A DNA stretch of 64,000 nt from Mytilus trossulus (lineage: Eukaryota; Mollusca; Bivalvia; Mytilida; Mytilidae): positions 25,085,930 to 25,149,929 of the forward strand of contig NC_086376.1 of assembly GCF_036588685.1 (NCBI RefSeq), in the 5' to 3' direction. This document shows positions 62,085-64,000 of the stretch, piece by piece. Both the position numbers and the translations under genes were made by a program. Position 1 is the first letter of the stretch. Each line of letters starts with the position of its first letter. The notes under the pieces were generated by a model that saw only the letters and a program-made list of their open reading frames with translations, did no database searches and had not been told where the DNA came from.

Positions 62085-64000
62085 AGACAAATACAATTGG
62101 GCTCGAGTTAACACATTCAACTTTTTTTAAAACTAACGAGGAAATTAAACAAAAAGACAAAGCTAAAACGATTATGCAAGTTAATTAAGTGTGTAAACAA
62201 ACATGTGGGTACTCCTGTCTAAAATGTATATTATTTCGAAAACACTGCATTGTATATTCATGTTAGTTAAAAGATGCAAATGCATATATATATAATTTGC
62301 ACTTTCTCTGTACCTGCAATAGTTATGAGAATCACATAAGTTCCAATACCCCTTGAGACTTTCAAGTCAAAATTGTAGATATTTGAAAGTATTATACTGA
62401 TTTTAGTTGAAATATCATATTGTCCAAATTTGGGAAAAAAACGGATTGTGACCAACAGGGGCTAACTACATGTAGCCTTCAATATTCGAGACAAAAATGT
62501 GTATGGAAATTTAGATACAATGTATAACTATATGAAGTTGCAAATCTCATAAGAATACGAAAGTTCTTTCTCGTTTTTAAACAGAATATTCTCAATCGCT
62601 TAATATACGTACAAGTATCTATTAATTGTCAGTAAAAAAAAAGGCCGGGTTGTATAGTTCTTGAATTCCAATAACTTTTTTTAATCTTCGACGTCTTTGT
62701 ACAAAGAGATAATACACAGTATGCATGTAAGATAACAAAAAATAACCTATTTTGACACCCCAATCGTGTTTAAGTGTAAACTGTTTTAATGAAATATTAT
62801 TTTATGCGCATGTATCAAATGATAAGTCAATTGGATCAAATGATAAAAAAATCTTATATGAATTTTGTCAACTGTATTAGCAAGTGTTGACATTATATTG
62901 TAAATCCCTTATTTCTGCTTTCTATATCACATCCACATCGTCAGGGTAATTCAATAATCACCGGAATCGATAGAAAATCTTAAGTGAGGAATAACCACTT
63001 GATTCTGTACATCTTCTAAGGAAATTGAAAATCAAATAAAAGACCTCACCCCTAATTGAATTATCTTATTTTCCTGATCTTTATAGCATTCTGCGAAAAA
63101 CAAATTAGCTGGGCTAACCCTGCCTTTTTATATCTAATTCATGACAATTAAAATATATCAAGTGATCTCCAGACAGGGGTGATCTGACAGGAAAATTTGT
63201 GAAGAGTCATCGAGCATGGCTAGATACAGCTGCGTTCACTGTTGTACTATGGGATACATCAGCGTCTCAAACAAGCCAATTCATTACATTTGGTATGGCG
63301 ATGGAAATAATCACTGTATCAACCCAGACGTAAACTATTCAATTGAGTTCTAACTGATGACACTTTAATAAAGTTATCGGATATCATTAGCGCTACAATT
63401 GTCACAAATTCTATTTGTTATGATTAATTCTAGCGCTGAAAATGAACAATCTTGTGAAAATGTTAAGAATGGGATAATATCATCAAAACGGTAAATTGAT
63501 GACAAATAGTTCCGCTGAAAGAAGTAACGAAAGAGAAAAGAAGCCATTTAAGATATCAACCATGCAGTAGGGTAAATACAGAGTCCTTAATGGCACGGTT
63601 CCAATTGTATGCTTTACAATAAGTCGGAAATAGCAGTAACAACATTTAAATTAACAGATTGAAGTTCATGTACCAATAAATGGATCGGAATGTAAATACC
63701 ACAAGGGACATAGAAAGGACAGTTGTCATATTGGCAATCATATTATCTTCTTTTTATATGATATATCAATTCATAACGCAAAATAATTTTCCCCTTTCTT
63801 TTTACAAAATATTTTTTTATAATGAAGTATCATTTCTTTTTTTAACGTATGCATGCTGGTCACGTTGGCCGAAATGGCTACTATTTCTAATAATTTCGTT
63901 TTTTTTATTTTAGCCAAAAAAATTCAGAACCATTTTAACATACAATTTTGAATACCAGCTCGAAGAAAACATCCCTATTCAAAGCAACGAACTATTGTCA
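62085..64000. other. Right edge, no recognised feature
   Basis: AT-rich DNA. The frame at 63680-63913 is hydrophobic only because of its T-rich composition. No gene, RNA or repeat supported. Confidence 0.45.

Noticed and set aside
63680..63913. 77-residue frame with apparent membrane helices at the right edge
   Set aside because: Hydrophobicity follows from T-rich DNA; no homologue recognised and no splice or promoter context.
1..64000. CRISPR arrays, bacterial operons, rRNA or tRNA genes
   Set aside because: None seen; spliced genes and repeat content show animal nuclear DNA.

Overview
The window is animal nuclear DNA, most likely from a bivalve mollusc of the Mytilus (marine mussel) type. 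It is AT-rich, its genes are split by GT-AG introns of 0.1-4 kb, it holds a secreted C1q-domain gene of the kind greatly expanded in mussels, and it is full of short interspersed repeats that I recognise from mussel DNA. The species call is inference; nothing in the sequence proves it.

Layout. Positions 1-49,231 hold a head-to-tail tandem array of SLC22-family (organic cation/carnitine-type, major facilitator superfamily) transporter genes, all on the + strand. Gene 1 enters the window already in progress: exons 3-10 lie at 2544-15418 and its first two exons are off the left edge. Gene 2 is complete (ten exons, 18691-28298, 550 aa). Gene 3 is complete (ten exons, 33911-45520, 575 aa). After these comes a decayed fourth copy (46816-49231) keeping only remnants of the last three exons. 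Intron phases (1,0,0,2,2,2,1,2,0) are the same in all three genes, so the array arose by duplication of whole genomic loci, not by retroposition.

On the - strand follow a two-exon secreted C1q-domain gene (50046-52160, 183 aa) and the gene for a photoreceptor-specific nuclear receptor, NR2E3/PNR (FAX-1/HR51 group), with seven exons from 57534 down to 52727. Its 5' end is uncertain, and 57.6-64 kb is probably its upstream or first-intron region.

The introns and spacers are a palimpsest of mobile DNA: four non-autonomous elements with terminal inverted repeats (1.1-2.5, 7.7-8.4, 11.8-13.4 and 34.8-36.3 kb); a small CAGNGGCGGAT MITE; a broken Penelope-type reverse transcriptase element (28.7-31.5 kb) whose 3' tail matches the most abundant interspersed repeat here; two minisatellites; and five copies of a retrozyme-like repeat with a hammerhead-ribozyme-like core. 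One of those copies is a head-to-tail array with an exact 350-bp period, as expected of a retrotransposed circular or rolling-circle RNA. This hammerhead/retrozyme system, with a second, pseudoknot-capable RNA module showing a compensatory change between copies, is the most unusual content of the window.
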